From an uncultured Bacteroides sp. (GTDB lineage: Bacteria; Bacteroidota; Bacteroidia; Bacteroidales; Bacteroidaceae), in assembly GCA_900766005.1 (NCBI GenBank), contig CAAFTU010000012.1, forward strand, positions 46,578 to 110,577: 64,000 bases of DNA. Reading direction: 5' to 3'. Made by a program: the position numbers and the translations under genes. The notes under the pieces are model-generated. The model was not told the DNA's origin, ran no database searches, and worked only from the letters and a program-made list of their open reading frames with translations. Shown here one piece after another: positions 19,779-29,384 of the stretch; within the stretch, counting starts at the first letter, position 1, and each line of letters opens with the position of its first letter.

Positions 19779-21032
19779 TTATTCGTAATAAGCATGATCT
19801 TTCGGGAAATCCTGTCCTTCCCACGCCTTTTTCGAGGTCCAGTCCATCGGTGCATCCGTCCAAAAAGGATGATTAGCCGGCAGACCCAACGGCAGAAAAG
19901 CCAACGAAGCCATATACAAACTTCCGTTGTTGGTATACCAATCGGAGATATGAGGTTGCTTACCATTGAATCCCAACGTGAGGTATCCTTTTTCATTGAA
20001 ATTGCGTCCGTCGCCAAACATGCGCTGGATGACAGCTGTCAGCGCAGCACGCACCTGTCCGTTGGGCAGTTCTTTCGGCAGCCACTGTCTCCAGGCCAGC
20101 AGGGCAAGCGGCTGCATGGTGCCTGTACGGTAGGTAATGGAACGGCCGAAAACCGGGAAAGTACCCTCGGGTGAAATGAAACGTTCCAATATCATGCCAT
20201 AACGCTGCATCCGTTTTTTGGCACGGTCGAACTTGCACTCGGGAGCATTCCAGATGCGGTTCTTGCCGCCATTGGTAAACACCTCGAGTGATTCTACATA
20301 CATGGGGTGAAGCACAAAGCTACTGTAGTAGTCGAAGGCAAACGAGGGACCGTCGCAATACCATCCGTCGCCGCCATACCATTCTTCTACTTTACGCAGA
20401 GCCGACACAATGCGGTAGGTATCGCTGTGGGCTCCTACCTTGCGCAGGAAACATTCCACAGTCGACGAAAAAAGCAGCCAGTTGGTGTACGGCGGGTCTA
20501 CGCGACGCAATTGCGTAAATTCTTCAATGTAGCGTTGCTTAGTGACCTCATCAAGGGGCACCCACAGAGCATCATAGCCACGCAGGAAACTTTCAGCCAC
20601 GTAGGCAGCATCCACCAGGGTCTGTCCTTCCTTGCGCCACAGCAGGTAGTCGGCACTTTCGGGGTCTACAGCATTTGCATAGCTCTTCAATGCCCACTCA
20701 CGCAGCTGCTTGCGCTGCTTGCCTTCGGCGGTGTCATCATCGGGCAAGGAAATCCACGGAGCCAATCCAGCCATCAAGCGGCCGAAACATTCCATGTAGG
20801 TCACCTTCTTGTTGCGCCCATCCCAGGTGGGACTGAGTTCCACCTGCATATTTTCCTGCAACTTTCCTTCACTCATCTGGCTCAGCACCGGAGCTGCCAT
20901 CTGATACAGCACGCTGCACCACAGTTCCCGGTCGTTCATTTTCTTTTCCACTTTCTTTTTAGCCGAAGCTCCTTGCAGAGGCATCAGCAAGACTGCTACC
21001 AGCAGCAGCCACCCATATCTTCTTGTTTTCAT
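19779..21032 (-). CDS. DUF2264 protein, putative GH154 exo-beta-glucuronidase (PUL2)
   Basis: A 417-residue exported protein with signal peptide ending near GASA. It has the DUF2264 pattern throughout: YMECFGRLMAGLAPW, then DPPYTNWLLFSS, then GWYCDGPSFAFDYYSSFVLHPMY, and FPVFGRSITYR. Part of this family has been classified as GH154 after activity of a B. thetaiotaomicron arabinogalactan-locus member on glucuronate side chains. Removal of beta-glucuronic acid is therefore the working hypothesis. It is preceded by GH43 (42 bases) and followed by BNR_4 (12 bases). Confidence 0.78.
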   Translation of the reverse strand: MKTRRYGWLLLVAVLLMPLQGASAKKKVEKKMNDRELWCSVLYQMAAPVLSQMSEGKLQENMQVELSPTWDGRNKKVTYMECFGRLMAGLAPWISLPDDDTAEGKQRKQLREWALKSYANAVDPESADYLLWRKEGQTLVDAAYVAESFLRGYDALWVPLDEVTKQRYIEEFTQLRRVDPPYTNWLLFSSTVECFLRKVGAHSDTYRIVSALRKVEEWYGGDGWYCDGPSFAFDYYSSFVLHPMYVESLEVFTNGGKNRIWNAPECKFDRAKKRMQRYGMILERFISPEGTFPVFGRSITYRTGTMQPLALLAWRQWLPKELPNGQVRAALTAVIQRMFGDGRNFNEKGYLTLGFNGKQPHISDWYTNNGSLYMASLAFLPLGLPANHPFWTDAPMDWTSKKAWEGQDFPKDHAYYE

Positions 21033-21074
21033 GCTATCCTTATTTCATTTGTTTGTATATCAGCCAACCTCCCC

Positions 21075-22205
21075 CTACCGGGCAGACTGGCTTTTCTGTT
21101 CCAACACCGGAACTCCCTGCTTGTCGAAATGGATTGGCAGCCACAGGTATCCGGAATACATCAGGCTTTGCGGCTTCCAGATGTCCGCCATAAACAGGAA
21201 CTGATTGCCGGGCAGTTCCAGCACAAAAGTGCTCTGCGAACCAAAGGTCTTGTCGGCACCCTCTCCGCGGCAAGGGTTGCCGTGCGCTTTCCACGGTCCC
21301 CAGATAGAGGAAGCGGAGAAAAGACGCGCCGCATTCGGATCCCAGCCCGTACAGCCGGAAGCTATCATCCAATACGTGTCACCTTTCTTGAACAAGGCTG
21401 GTGCTTCGTTGTGTCCGCCCGGAAAGAGACGGATATAACGGCCTGTGTGACTCAAGTAATCATCAGAGAGCTCGGCAATATGCAGCGTCAGGTTTTCTTC
21501 CGAGGAATAGATGTGATAGGCCTTGCCGTCATCGTCCACAAACAATGTCATGTCGCGCGACATCTGTCCGCCTTTCAAGTCACGTTGCACGAACAACCCC
21601 TGCTCCACTGCCTTGCGCCACTCAGGAGTCCACCATTTGCCATACTGCGGTGCGCTCCAGTCAGCCTGTTTCCAGCTGCTATCCAGATTCTCCGGCCATG
21701 CTCCCGGATTCACCCGTCCGGAACGGACAAAGCGGAAAGGTCCTTCGGGACGGTCGCTCACCGCCACACCGGCCCGCGCGGGTCCGTATCCCTGTCCTTT
21801 CAACTCCAGATGAAACCACATCACAAACTGGCGGGTACGCTCGTTGTAGATCACCTTCGGACGTTCCATGATACATCCCCGTTCGATATCCGAACCCGCC
21901 TGTTCACTCACCGGCAGTGCCACCCCCTGGTAGTCCCAGTGCTTCAGATCAGACGAAGCATAGCAGGTTACCCCCACTTGCGTAGAAAATCCTTCAGCTG
22001 GACGATGCTCACCATACCAATAATAAGTGCCGTTATAAAGCAGCACACCGCCTCCGTGCGCATTGATATAATGCCCGTTTTCATCCATCCATGGTGCCTC
22101 CTCCGGCTGATGCTGCGGGGAATTTTCCCCGTACACCGAAGTCGGCACAGCCAGCAGTCCCATACAGACTGTCATGACAGCTATACAATGTTTCGCTGCT
22201 TTCAT
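21075..22205 (-). CDS. GH43 subfamily-24-like exo-beta-1,3-galactosidase (PUL2)
   Basis: A GH43-fold enzyme of 376 residues. The frame is open for 21 codons further upstream, but that part overlaps the GH16 gene. The start used gives a proper signal peptide (MKAAKHCIAVMTVCMGLLAV) and lies 4 bases after the GH16 stop. The motifs INAHGGGVLLYNGTYYWYGEH, ERPKVIYN, GQMSRDMTLFVDDDG and AYHIYSSEENLTLHIAEL are those of the exo-beta-1,3-galactanase branch (GH43_24), which lacks the usual N-terminal Asp base. It would remove galactose from the beta-1,3-galactan backbone, including stepping past side chains. This assignment is the main clue to the PUL2 substrate. Confidence 0.8.
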   Translation of the reverse strand: MKAAKHCIAVMTVCMGLLAVPTSVYGENSPQHQPEEAPWMDENGHYINAHGGGVLLYNGTYYWYGEHRPAEGFSTQVGVTCYASSDLKHWDYQGVALPVSEQAGSDIERGCIMERPKVIYNERTRQFVMWFHLELKGQGYGPARAGVAVSDRPEGPFRFVRSGRVNPGAWPENLDSSWKQADWSAPQYGKWWTPEWRKAVEQGLFVQRDLKGGQMSRDMTLFVDDDGKAYHIYSSEENLTLHIAELSDDYLSHTGRYIRLFPGGHNEAPALFKKGDTYWMIASGCTGWDPNAARLFSASSIWGPWKAHGNPCRGEGADKTFGSQSTFVLELPGNQFLFMADIWKPQSLMYSGYLWLPIHFDKQGVPVLEQKSQSAR

Positions 22206-22209
22206 ATAC

Positions 22210-23670
22210 TCACTTCTGATAAACACGGACATAATCCACCCGGTATTCCTGCGGGAACGTAGCCTCAATCGGACGTCCGTTAATACCGCCGATAGCCAGA
22301 TTCAGCATCATACACTGGCCGAATCCTACCAAGTCGTTAGAGAACGGATTGATATCTCCACCGCCGGAAGCGCCATGGGCACCTTTATTCTTCGTGGTAC
22401 TCAGGTTGGTTTCATTCAAGAGTTCGTCATCCAAGTAGATGCGGATAAACTTTTCATCCCAGTCCATACGCCACACATGATACTTATCCGCCCATGCCGG
22501 ATCTTTTCCTGTAAAGTTTGTAATGGAGTAATTCTTCGAGTTCCACGTACCGTTCCAGCGCGAATCACCGCCCCAGCACAAGTTGGCATGAATCTTTTCC
22601 TTATAAAACTCCAGGATATCAATCTCACCGCCCAACGGCCATTCATACCAGTTGCCGGTAGACCAGATTGCAGGCCAGCATCCTTGTGATACAGGAATCT
22701 TGGCACGAACCTCTAACCGGCCATACTTGAACGCATATTCACCTTTCGCTACGATACAAGCCGATGTATATTCCGCATACTCACGGGTTTGTTTCCATGA
22801 GTTGCCGCCCGTAGCATTCGGGTTGTAGTTCGGATTCTTCACCCGTTCTTTCTTGGCGGTAATCACCAGCGCATTGCCCTGCTGCACGGCATTGTTCTTG
22901 CTATACCACTGGTCTTCCTCATTGCGCTGGAATCCTTCTTCAAAACGCCACATGTTTTCATTCGGAGCGCCGCTGCCGTTGAATTCATCGTGCCATAGCA
23001 GACGATAGCCGCCTTCCAATGTATGATCATCGGGCACCCCTTCACCGTCGGCATCATATTCTTTTCCTTTGTAATCCACCGTAACGAAATACATCAGCGT
23101 ATGCGTCTTCTCGTTGAGGGCAAACGTCGAAGCGTTGGTTATGCTGACGGGCAGCACAAATGTCGTGTTGGCCTGAGCCACCTGCTGCACGTAGTCAATC
23201 AGCTTCGACGAATAGATGGTCAGCGTAGCATCCTCCGAACGGGTAGCTCCCGATGCCAGTGTCAGCTGGCTGGCCGAAAGCGCATAGCAATCGGCAGGCA
23301 TCAGTTGCGCTCCGGCATAGACAGCATACACACCGCCTTCATCCGCTTTGGCAATGGCAGCCTGCAGCGAGTCCTTGTCCACAATCAAGTCGGCTGTGGC
23401 CGTTTGTGCGGCTGCCCGGTTCTGATACATACCTAAATTCAACGGAAACACTTTGTCCGCAGCCGGTTTTTCTGCATCATACTGAAGGGATGGAAGCTGC
23501 ACATTACACTCAGCCCCATTCCAGATTTCAGAAGCCTGCACCAGGAGCAATTGGTTCAAATCCAAATTCCCTTTATATTCCAGGTCCACATACTCTTCAT
23601 TGCAATTGGCAAATCCTGTGGTGATGGCAACCATTCCCGCGATTGCCATCCATTTCATATTTTTCTTCAT
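22210..23670 (-). CDS. DUF1735-GH16 lipoprotein, putative endo-beta-galactanase (PUL2)
   Basis: A 486-residue lipoprotein (Cys23, FANC). The N-terminal half (about 30-200) is a DUF1735-type binding domain of the kind found on surface glycan-binding proteins. The C-terminal half is GH16, with GGEIDILEF (Glu349, Asp351, Glu354) and the ending VDYVRVYQK. The domain arrangement suggests a surface endo-enzyme that holds the glycan while cutting it. In this operon, next to the GH43_24-like gene, an endo-beta-1,3-galactanase activity is more likely than laminarinase. The specificity is inference. Confidence 0.85.
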   Translation of the reverse strand: MKKNMKWMAIAGMVAITTGFANCNEEYVDLEYKGNLDLNQLLLVQASEIWNGAECNVQLPSLQYDAEKPAADKVFPLNLGMYQNRAAAQTATADLIVDKDSLQAAIAKADEGGVYAVYAGAQLMPADCYALSASQLTLASGATRSEDATLTIYSSKLIDYVQQVAQANTTFVLPVSITNASTFALNEKTHTLMYFVTVDYKGKEYDADGEGVPDDHTLEGGYRLLWHDEFNGSGAPNENMWRFEEGFQRNEEDQWYSKNNAVQQGNALVITAKKERVKNPNYNPNATGGNSWKQTREYAEYTSACIVAKGEYAFKYGRLEVRAKIPVSQGCWPAIWSTGNWYEWPLGGEIDILEFYKEKIHANLCWGGDSRWNGTWNSKNYSITNFTGKDPAWADKYHVWRMDWDEKFIRIYLDDELLNETNLSTTKNKGAHGASGGGDINPFSNDLVGFGQCMMLNLAIGGINGRPIEATFPQEYRVDYVRVYQK

Positions 23671-23687
23671 CTTATTCCCATTAGAAG

Positions 23688-24575
23688 TTAATTCAAAGGC
23701 ACCGTTTCCGGGTCATACGTTTCCACTTCCACGTCGTAGAATGCAAACTCTGCCATGTGGAAATAAGGCTTGTTTTCCGATGAGGAAGTCACCAGAAAGC
23801 GGAAGTACTTAAACTTCTTTCCGGCATCCACAAACGCAGACGAATAGTCGGTCAGCTTCGTAGCCGGCAGCCCGCTCAGCGAAGTCACCGTTTCCCAATG
23901 CTCGCCATCCGTACTGATCTGCAAGTCGGCAGCTGTAGGGAAACCGTCCTTGTTGCCTGTGTCACGTGTCGTATACTGAATGGCAAAGATCTGATGTTCT
24001 TCCTTGAAATCAATCTGGATATACTGAGGAAGGGGCACCTGCGGCGTGCTCCAGCGCGTGTGGAACATCGTACTCTTGTTGTTGTCCACCAAGTTTCTGA
24101 TCGGTCCTTCCGAAGGTTCCTGGTTGTCCGTACTCAGCTGCGAAGCTTCTACATTCACCTTCGTCCGCTTGGTTTCCGTGAGCACAATCGGAGCCGGGCC
24201 CGACTGTGCCTTCACCTCCGTCACCGCACTGCCTTCATTGGCAGCATTGAATGTCTGGAAAGAGAAAGCATAGTCACCGAAGCGCGCATACGTATTTTCA
24301 ATCGACAGTTCACCCGTGTACTTCGAAGCTAACTTATGCACCGTCTGCTTCTTCCACGGATCGTAGTACTTCACCTTCACATATTCAAATCCGGGATCCT
24401 CGGTAACATCCCAATACAACCTGATTTTTCCCGGCAACGATTCTGTGTGAATCTCCGACGCCTCCAGCGCCACCGGAGCCTTCACCTCGCCCACCGTTTC
24501 AAAAACCTCCAACTGGTCATCGCATGCCATGGCTCCGCACATCAGAGCCACCATGCCTATATATTTCAAATTCAT
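23688..24575 (-). CDS. surface glycan-binding lipoprotein with DUF4998 and F5/8-type C domain (PUL2)
   Basis: The start chosen gives a 295-residue lipoprotein with Cys18 (GAMAC) and an AAGGA stretch about 10 bases upstream. The open frame extends 15 codons further, but that start overlaps the end of susD. The N-terminal half (about 30-140) looks like DUF4998, with the pattern GKIRLYWDVTEDPGFEYVKV. The C-terminal half is a discoidin/F5-8 type C module (LPQYIQIDFKEEHQIFAIQY, then KFKYFRFLV). It occupies the SGBP position after susD and probably binds polysaccharide at the cell surface. No catalytic residues are apparent. Confidence 0.82.
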   Translation of the reverse strand: MNLKYIGMVALMCGAMACDDQLEVFETVGEVKAPVALEASEIHTESLPGKIRLYWDVTEDPGFEYVKVKYYDPWKKQTVHKLASKYTGELSIENTYARFGDYAFSFQTFNAANEGSAVTEVKAQSGPAPIVLTETKRTKVNVEASQLSTDNQEPSEGPIRNLVDNNKSTMFHTRWSTPQVPLPQYIQIDFKEEHQIFAIQYTTRDTGNKDGFPTAADLQISTDGEHWETVTSLSGLPATKLTDYSSAFVDAGKKFKYFRFLVTSSSENKPYFHMAEFAFYDVEVETYDPETVPLN

Positions 24576-24613
24576 ATGATTCATATCCTTATTGCTTAAT
24601 CGTTCCACATCAC

Positions 24614-26278
24614 TTACCATCCCGGGTTCTGCGTCAGGTTACCGTTCTTACGGATTTCAGAATCCGGTATGGGATAGAAATACATTTTGTCGTCCCACAC
24701 CAATGCCTTGGTGGTCTTCTGATACTTATACGAATCTTCGCCAAGTTTGGTAATCACCATCCGCCCGATGCTGGTGAATCCCCCTTCCTTCCAGCGGCGC
24801 ACATCCCAGAAGCGGTGACCCTCGAAAGCCAATTCCACCATCCGTTCGCGTTTGTAGCGCGTCCAGAATTCGTCATTACTCATTTCTTCGGGGAAATCAG
24901 GCATCTTCACGTCCGAACGCTGGCGCACCTTGTTGACTGCCTCGCGGGCCGACATCGTAAAACCTTCCGGCTTGGCATCAGCCGAACCGGCATACTGGAA
25001 GATAGCTTCGGCATAGTTGAGCAGGAACTCACCCAATCGGTATGTAATCCAGCTGTGACGTTTTCCTCCGGTACCGCTTCCGGCACTGATATCAATGCTG
25101 CCGTCGAGGTATTTCTTCAGGTAATAGCCCGTAGGAGTGGCATAGGGCACCGGAGCTCCGTTACGGCCTCCCACATACGTTTCCAGCGGGTTCGGATTGG
25201 TGTTGGGCCACTTGTCACCGTTGCAGGCAATGGTCATCTTGAAGCGCGGGTCGCGGCCTTCATACGGATTGTCCGCACTGGGCTGTCCCCCGTTCTGCAT
25301 TTCGTAAGCATCCACCAGTGTCTGAGTCGGACAGTTGCCCGATTCGGCATTCTCCATACCGATGGGGAAGTTCTGCACTTCTGGCGAGTTGGTGTCCCCC
25401 ACACGGCGGGCAAAAATGACCTCCTTGGCCCGGTAGTTGTTTGTACCCCACAAATCGGTATATTTACCCAATTGGATACCGTTATCCTTACAATACACAA
25501 TCACAGCCTGATTGGCTTCCGCAGCCGCTTTCCACAGTTCCTTGCTGCCCGTTTCGTTAAACAGCTTGCTGGCGCGATACAGTGCCGCTCTGGCCTTCAG
25601 TGCCAAGGCAGTGCCCCGAGTCACACGACCCGTTTCCGGGTTACTGCCATTGGCAGCATCGTTCTCCAGTTTCGTATAAGAAACAGGCAGTTCAGGAGCC
25701 ACCGCGTCACATTCCGACAGAATGAAGTCGAAAACATCCGTATAGGGAGTGCGGCTGATTGTATTTGCCTGTTCTTCCGTCAGCACTTCCGTTGTAAACG
25801 GCACATCCCCATACGCACGCACCAGGTTGAAATAGAAATAAGCCCGCAGCAGACGCACCTCATACTGATACCGGTTGAAGCGGTTCATTTGCGCTTCATA
25901 GTCTTCCGTATACCGCAGATCGCTGAAATCCAGACCTTCCGCTTCCTTCAGAAAATAATTCACCGCCCGGATAGCCGTGTAGAAGTCCCAGCTCGATTTC
26001 GGGTTCAGAGCCGACCAGTTGCCGTTGGTATAATCCAGCACAGACGACCAGGTCACCGCCATCTCCGCTTCATCACAGGCCGAAGCCAGCGAACCGGTGC
26101 CAGGCAGGTCATAGTCCAGAAACGAATAGATATTATTCACAAAGCCCGCCGTACGGCCAAAGTCGGTAAACACGTATTCCTTGTCATAATTGGTATATTC
26201 ATGGTAGTCCATTTTCTCACTGCAAGCCGACAAGCACGCCATGCAGGCAATAGCCATATATATTTTTCTCAATTTCAT
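24614..26278 (-). CDS. SusD-like nutrient-binding lipoprotein, second pair (PUL2)
   Basis: A 554-residue RagB/SusD protein with lipobox LSAC (Cys19). The C-terminal region shows the RagB/SusD signatures EGHRFWDVRRW and FYPIPDSEIRKNGNLTQNPGW; the ending NxxLTQNPGW is typical of the family. It pairs with the SusC encoded 40 bases upstream. PUL2 has two SusC/SusD pairs, so this one may take a different product size or side-chain class from the other. Confidence 0.95.
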   Translation of the reverse strand: MKLRKIYMAIACMACLSACSEKMDYHEYTNYDKEYVFTDFGRTAGFVNNIYSFLDYDLPGTGSLASACDEAEMAVTWSSVLDYTNGNWSALNPKSSWDFYTAIRAVNYFLKEAEGLDFSDLRYTEDYEAQMNRFNRYQYEVRLLRAYFYFNLVRAYGDVPFTTEVLTEEQANTISRTPYTDVFDFILSECDAVAPELPVSYTKLENDAANGSNPETGRVTRGTALALKARAALYRASKLFNETGSKELWKAAAEANQAVIVYCKDNGIQLGKYTDLWGTNNYRAKEVIFARRVGDTNSPEVQNFPIGMENAESGNCPTQTLVDAYEMQNGGQPSADNPYEGRDPRFKMTIACNGDKWPNTNPNPLETYVGGRNGAPVPYATPTGYYLKKYLDGSIDISAGSGTGGKRHSWITYRLGEFLLNYAEAIFQYAGSADAKPEGFTMSAREAVNKVRQRSDVKMPDFPEEMSNDEFWTRYKRERMVELAFEGHRFWDVRRWKEGGFTSIGRMVITKLGEDSYKYQKTTKALVWDDKMYFYPIPDSEIRKNGNLTQNPGW

Positions 26279-26317
26279 AGTTTGCTAATTTTTAAGTTCA
26301 ATAAAGCCATCTGCCGG

Positions 26318-29300
26318 TTACAGTCCCACAGACAAGCCCACATGTACCGAACGGGTAGCCGGCCACACATGATTTCCCATTGCTTCAGGGTCGGTAAGAT
26401 CGATGCTGTCCCAGCTCACCAGGTCCACCCCTCTCACATACACCTTCGCCTGTTTCAAGTGAATTTTTTCCAGCCAGGCAGTGGGGAGTTTGTAATACAC
26501 TTCACAGTTACGCAGTTTCAGGAACGAGCGGTCGGCCAGCCACAGCGAACTGTTTTGGGTGTTGTTCACCACCTTTTCGGTGCTCAGTCTCGGGAAACGG
26601 GCATTGGGATTTTCCGTTGTCCAGCGGTTGTCGAACGCATATTGCGAGATAGAAATGTTGTTCACCAGCGGTCTGTACAGATACGAAGTCAGATACGCCG
26701 TATAGTTGCCTGCGCCCTGGAAGTGAGCCGTGAATCCCAGTCCCTTCCATTCCAGTCCCAGGTCGAAGCCATAATAAATTTCCGGACAAGTGGAGTTGTA
26801 TCCCATAGCCACCTGGTCGTTTTCATTGATCAGCTGGTCGCCGTTGATATCCTTGTATTTGATATCGCCGGGTTTCACCGGACCAAACTGCTGCGGAAGG
26901 CTGTTGGCAATATCGGCATTATCCACGAAATAACCGCTTGCCTGCAAACCGAAGATCTGACCTACGGGTTTACCAGTTTGATACAGATAGTCGAATGCCT
27001 TCGGCTCTTCGAGCATTTCCTTAATCTCACTGCGGTTGAACGTAAAGTTGCCGCCCAGTGTCAGCTGCACATCGCCCAGTTTCTTTACATAGTCGGCAGC
27101 AATTTCCACACCGTGGCTGTCAACGATACCCGCATTCACATACGGACTGCCGATACCCAGCACAGCCGAGTTTCTACCGGAAGCGCTCACCCAGATATCC
27201 GAACGTCTCTCATAATAGCCGTCGACCGACAGCGAAAGTCCTTTCAGCATCGATACGTCCAAGCCCAGATTGTATTTATAAGCCTTTTCCGTCGTACCGT
27301 TCAGAGAGGCCAGACGACCTTCAGCCCATCCGCCGTCACCGCCGAAGTTGTCCTGCTGCGGATAGCTACCGCCACCGCCTACCGTAGAGTTCCAGTAGCC
27401 GTATTCCATGATGTTGTCCGTACGGATGATACCGAACGACCCGCGCAACTTCAGGAAGTCAATCACCTGCTGCTGCTTCATGAAATCCTCGTTGGAGATT
27501 ACCCAAGCCAGTCCCACCGTTGGAGCTAGTCCCCAGCGGCTGTCGGGATCCAGCCGGTTGGAAGCCGAAGTAGTGAGCGTCAAATCGGCAAAATACCGGT
27601 TGTTGAATCCGTAGTGCGTATACCAGGAAGCACTCTGTGTATAGAACGTACTGTTCGTACCGTTCTTGTTGTCATATTTATACGTATACAGCAACATCGA
27701 GTAAATGTCGTGGTTGCCGAAGCGGCGCTGCCAGTCCACGTTGGCCTGGAAGTTGAACGAACGGTGCTGCCAGTCCAGCTTGGCAAATCCGTCGCCACCG
27801 GTCACCGTGCCCACGGTACCCCCCTCAAAGTCGGAGAATTCCACCGGTTCGCCGTTTTCCCAGCGGGTCACCGAAGTCATCCCATATTTGGCACTCTGTC
27901 TGTAGTCTTCCCAATACGAAGCCAAGTTGTCATAACCGATGCGCAACGCTGCACCCAGTCCCTTGGTGATGGAAGAGAAATCCTGCTTCAACATCATGTC
28001 GGCATACAACGCACGGGTATGTCCCTTGGTATAGCCACGGCCCTGAGCCAGATACACCGGGTTCACCGAACCGTCCCAGGTAGCATTACCTCCCCAAAGG
28101 CCTTTTTCCGTACGCACAGGGAAAGCGGCCGAAGGCACCATAAAGACTTGGCCGATTAGGTTCTCACCCGAAGAAGCCGGACGGCTGAACTCATTCAGCA
28201 CCCCCATGATATTCGCCTGCATCTTCGTCGTTGATGTCAGATCGATATCCAGATTCGAGCGGAAGTTCAGTTTCGAATACTTGTTCTGCGTGGAGTATCC
28301 TTCGTTCACATTGGCATTCTTGATGAAGCCCTTGTCGTTCTGCAAGTTCAGCATCGTGTAATAACGCATCTTGGTAGAACCGCCACGGAACGTCAGGGTA
28401 GCGATGTCCGAAGCACCTCTGTCGCGGAACACCTCGTCGGCCCAATTCACATTGGGATAAAGATAAGGATACTTGCCGCTCTGGAAAGCATTCAGCTCGT
28501 CTTGCGAATAACGCACGCTACGGCCATCGTTCACCAGCGCCTCATTGATGGCAGAAGCATACGTAAAGGCATCCGCCATTGCTGGAATTCTCGTCTGTGT
28601 ATTAAAAGAATGATCATAAGAGAACGAGATTTCACGTGAACGGTATTTACCGCGCTTCGTCACGATGTTGACCACACCGTTGATGCCCCGGTAACCATAA
28701 AGCGCAATGGCAGCAGCATCTCTCAAAACAGACACCGACTCCACCTCTTCCGGAGTGATGTAGTTGAGCGCATTCCAGTTGTTGTCTCTTTCCAGTCCGT
28801 CCACTACCAGCAACACCCCGTTGTTGCCGTTGAGAGTACGCAGACCACGGATATACATCGTCGACTTCTGGTCCTGAATATTGCCGGTGTTCTGCAGTGT
28901 AGTCAGACCGGCCACGTTACCGTAGAGCGAGTTGCCCACGTTCATGGCCGAACGGGTATCAATCTGTTCGGCATACACCGTCGACACCGCCCCCGTTGAT
29001 TCCAGCCGGCTCTGTTTCAAGCCAAAGCCATAGTCCACATTTTCTGAAGAAAAATCCATCACAATCGTCATAATCTTGTTGCCGGTCACGGAAGCCACCT
29101 TCGTAGCATCATTCCAAGTCAGCACCTTGATTCGTTTTCCTTCTTCAGCAGCAATTTCAAACTGCCCATTTCTGTCGGTAGCCACCTGTGTATTGGGGAA
29201 ATCCTCTACGAATACCAAGGCACCCTCCACCGGGTTTCCCTTTTTGTCTACCACGATGCCTTTCACATTGCCGTCCTGTGCCATCGCACCCAAGCTTACA

Positions 29301-29350
29301 CAAGCCAGCATCGTCAAAGCTGCTATTTTATTTTTTTTCATCTTATTCAT
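26318..29350 (-). CDS. SusC-like TonB-dependent transporter, second pair (PUL2)
   Basis: A 1010-residue SusC/RagA transporter. The signal peptide ends near GAMAQ (residue 25). A carboxypeptidase-like regulatory domain (about 28-105) is followed by the plug (TMYIRGLRTLNGNNGVLLVV and SVLRDAAAIALYG) and a barrel that ends HVGLSVGL. The usual EVVVTGYG-type TonB box is not evident: the linker reads VDYGFGLKQSRLESTGAVS instead, a difference from the other two SusC proteins in the window. It follows the other SusD by 34 bases, so both pairs are probably cotranscribed. Confidence 0.94.
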   Translation of the reverse strand: MNKMKKNKIAALTMLACVSLGAMAQDGNVKGIVVDKKGNPVEGALVFVEDFPNTQVATDRNGQFEIAAEEGKRIKVLTWNDATKVASVTGNKIMTIVMDFSSENVDYGFGLKQSRLESTGAVSTVYAEQIDTRSAMNVGNSLYGNVAGLTTLQNTGNIQDQKSTMYIRGLRTLNGNNGVLLVVDGLERDNNWNALNYITPEEVESVSVLRDAAAIALYGYRGINGVVNIVTKRGKYRSREISFSYDHSFNTQTRIPAMADAFTYASAINEALVNDGRSVRYSQDELNAFQSGKYPYLYPNVNWADEVFRDRGASDIATLTFRGGSTKMRYYTMLNLQNDKGFIKNANVNEGYSTQNKYSKLNFRSNLDIDLTSTTKMQANIMGVLNEFSRPASSGENLIGQVFMVPSAAFPVRTEKGLWGGNATWDGSVNPVYLAQGRGYTKGHTRALYADMMLKQDFSSITKGLGAALRIGYDNLASYWEDYRQSAKYGMTSVTRWENGEPVEFSDFEGGTVGTVTGGDGFAKLDWQHRSFNFQANVDWQRRFGNHDIYSMLLYTYKYDNKNGTNSTFYTQSASWYTHYGFNNRYFADLTLTTSASNRLDPDSRWGLAPTVGLAWVISNEDFMKQQQVIDFLKLRGSFGIIRTDNIMEYGYWNSTVGGGGSYPQQDNFGGDGGWAEGRLASLNGTTEKAYKYNLGLDVSMLKGLSLSVDGYYERRSDIWVSASGRNSAVLGIGSPYVNAGIVDSHGVEIAADYVKKLGDVQLTLGGNFTFNRSEIKEMLEEPKAFDYLYQTGKPVGQIFGLQASGYFVDNADIANSLPQQFGPVKPGDIKYKDINGDQLINENDQVAMGYNSTCPEIYYGFDLGLEWKGLGFTAHFQGAGNYTAYLTSYLYRPLVNNISISQYAFDNRWTTENPNARFPRLSTEKVVNNTQNSSLWLADRSFLKLRNCEVYYKLPTAWLEKIHLKQAKVYVRGVDLVSWDSIDLTDPEAMGNHVWPATRSVHVGLSVGL

Positions 29351-29384
29351 ACGTTATATCTGCTAATAAGTAATCGATAAGCCC

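Noticed and set aside
20307..22262. A 651-codon plus-strand frame opposite DUF2264 and GH43
   Set aside because: Antisense shadow of two clear CAZyme genes; composition is His/Pro/Ser-rich low-quality protein with no domain.
24524..27529. A 1001-codon plus-strand frame opposite susD and susC
   Set aside because: Very long but entirely antisense to well-supported SusD and SusC genes; long antisense frames are common in codon-biased GC-rich genes.
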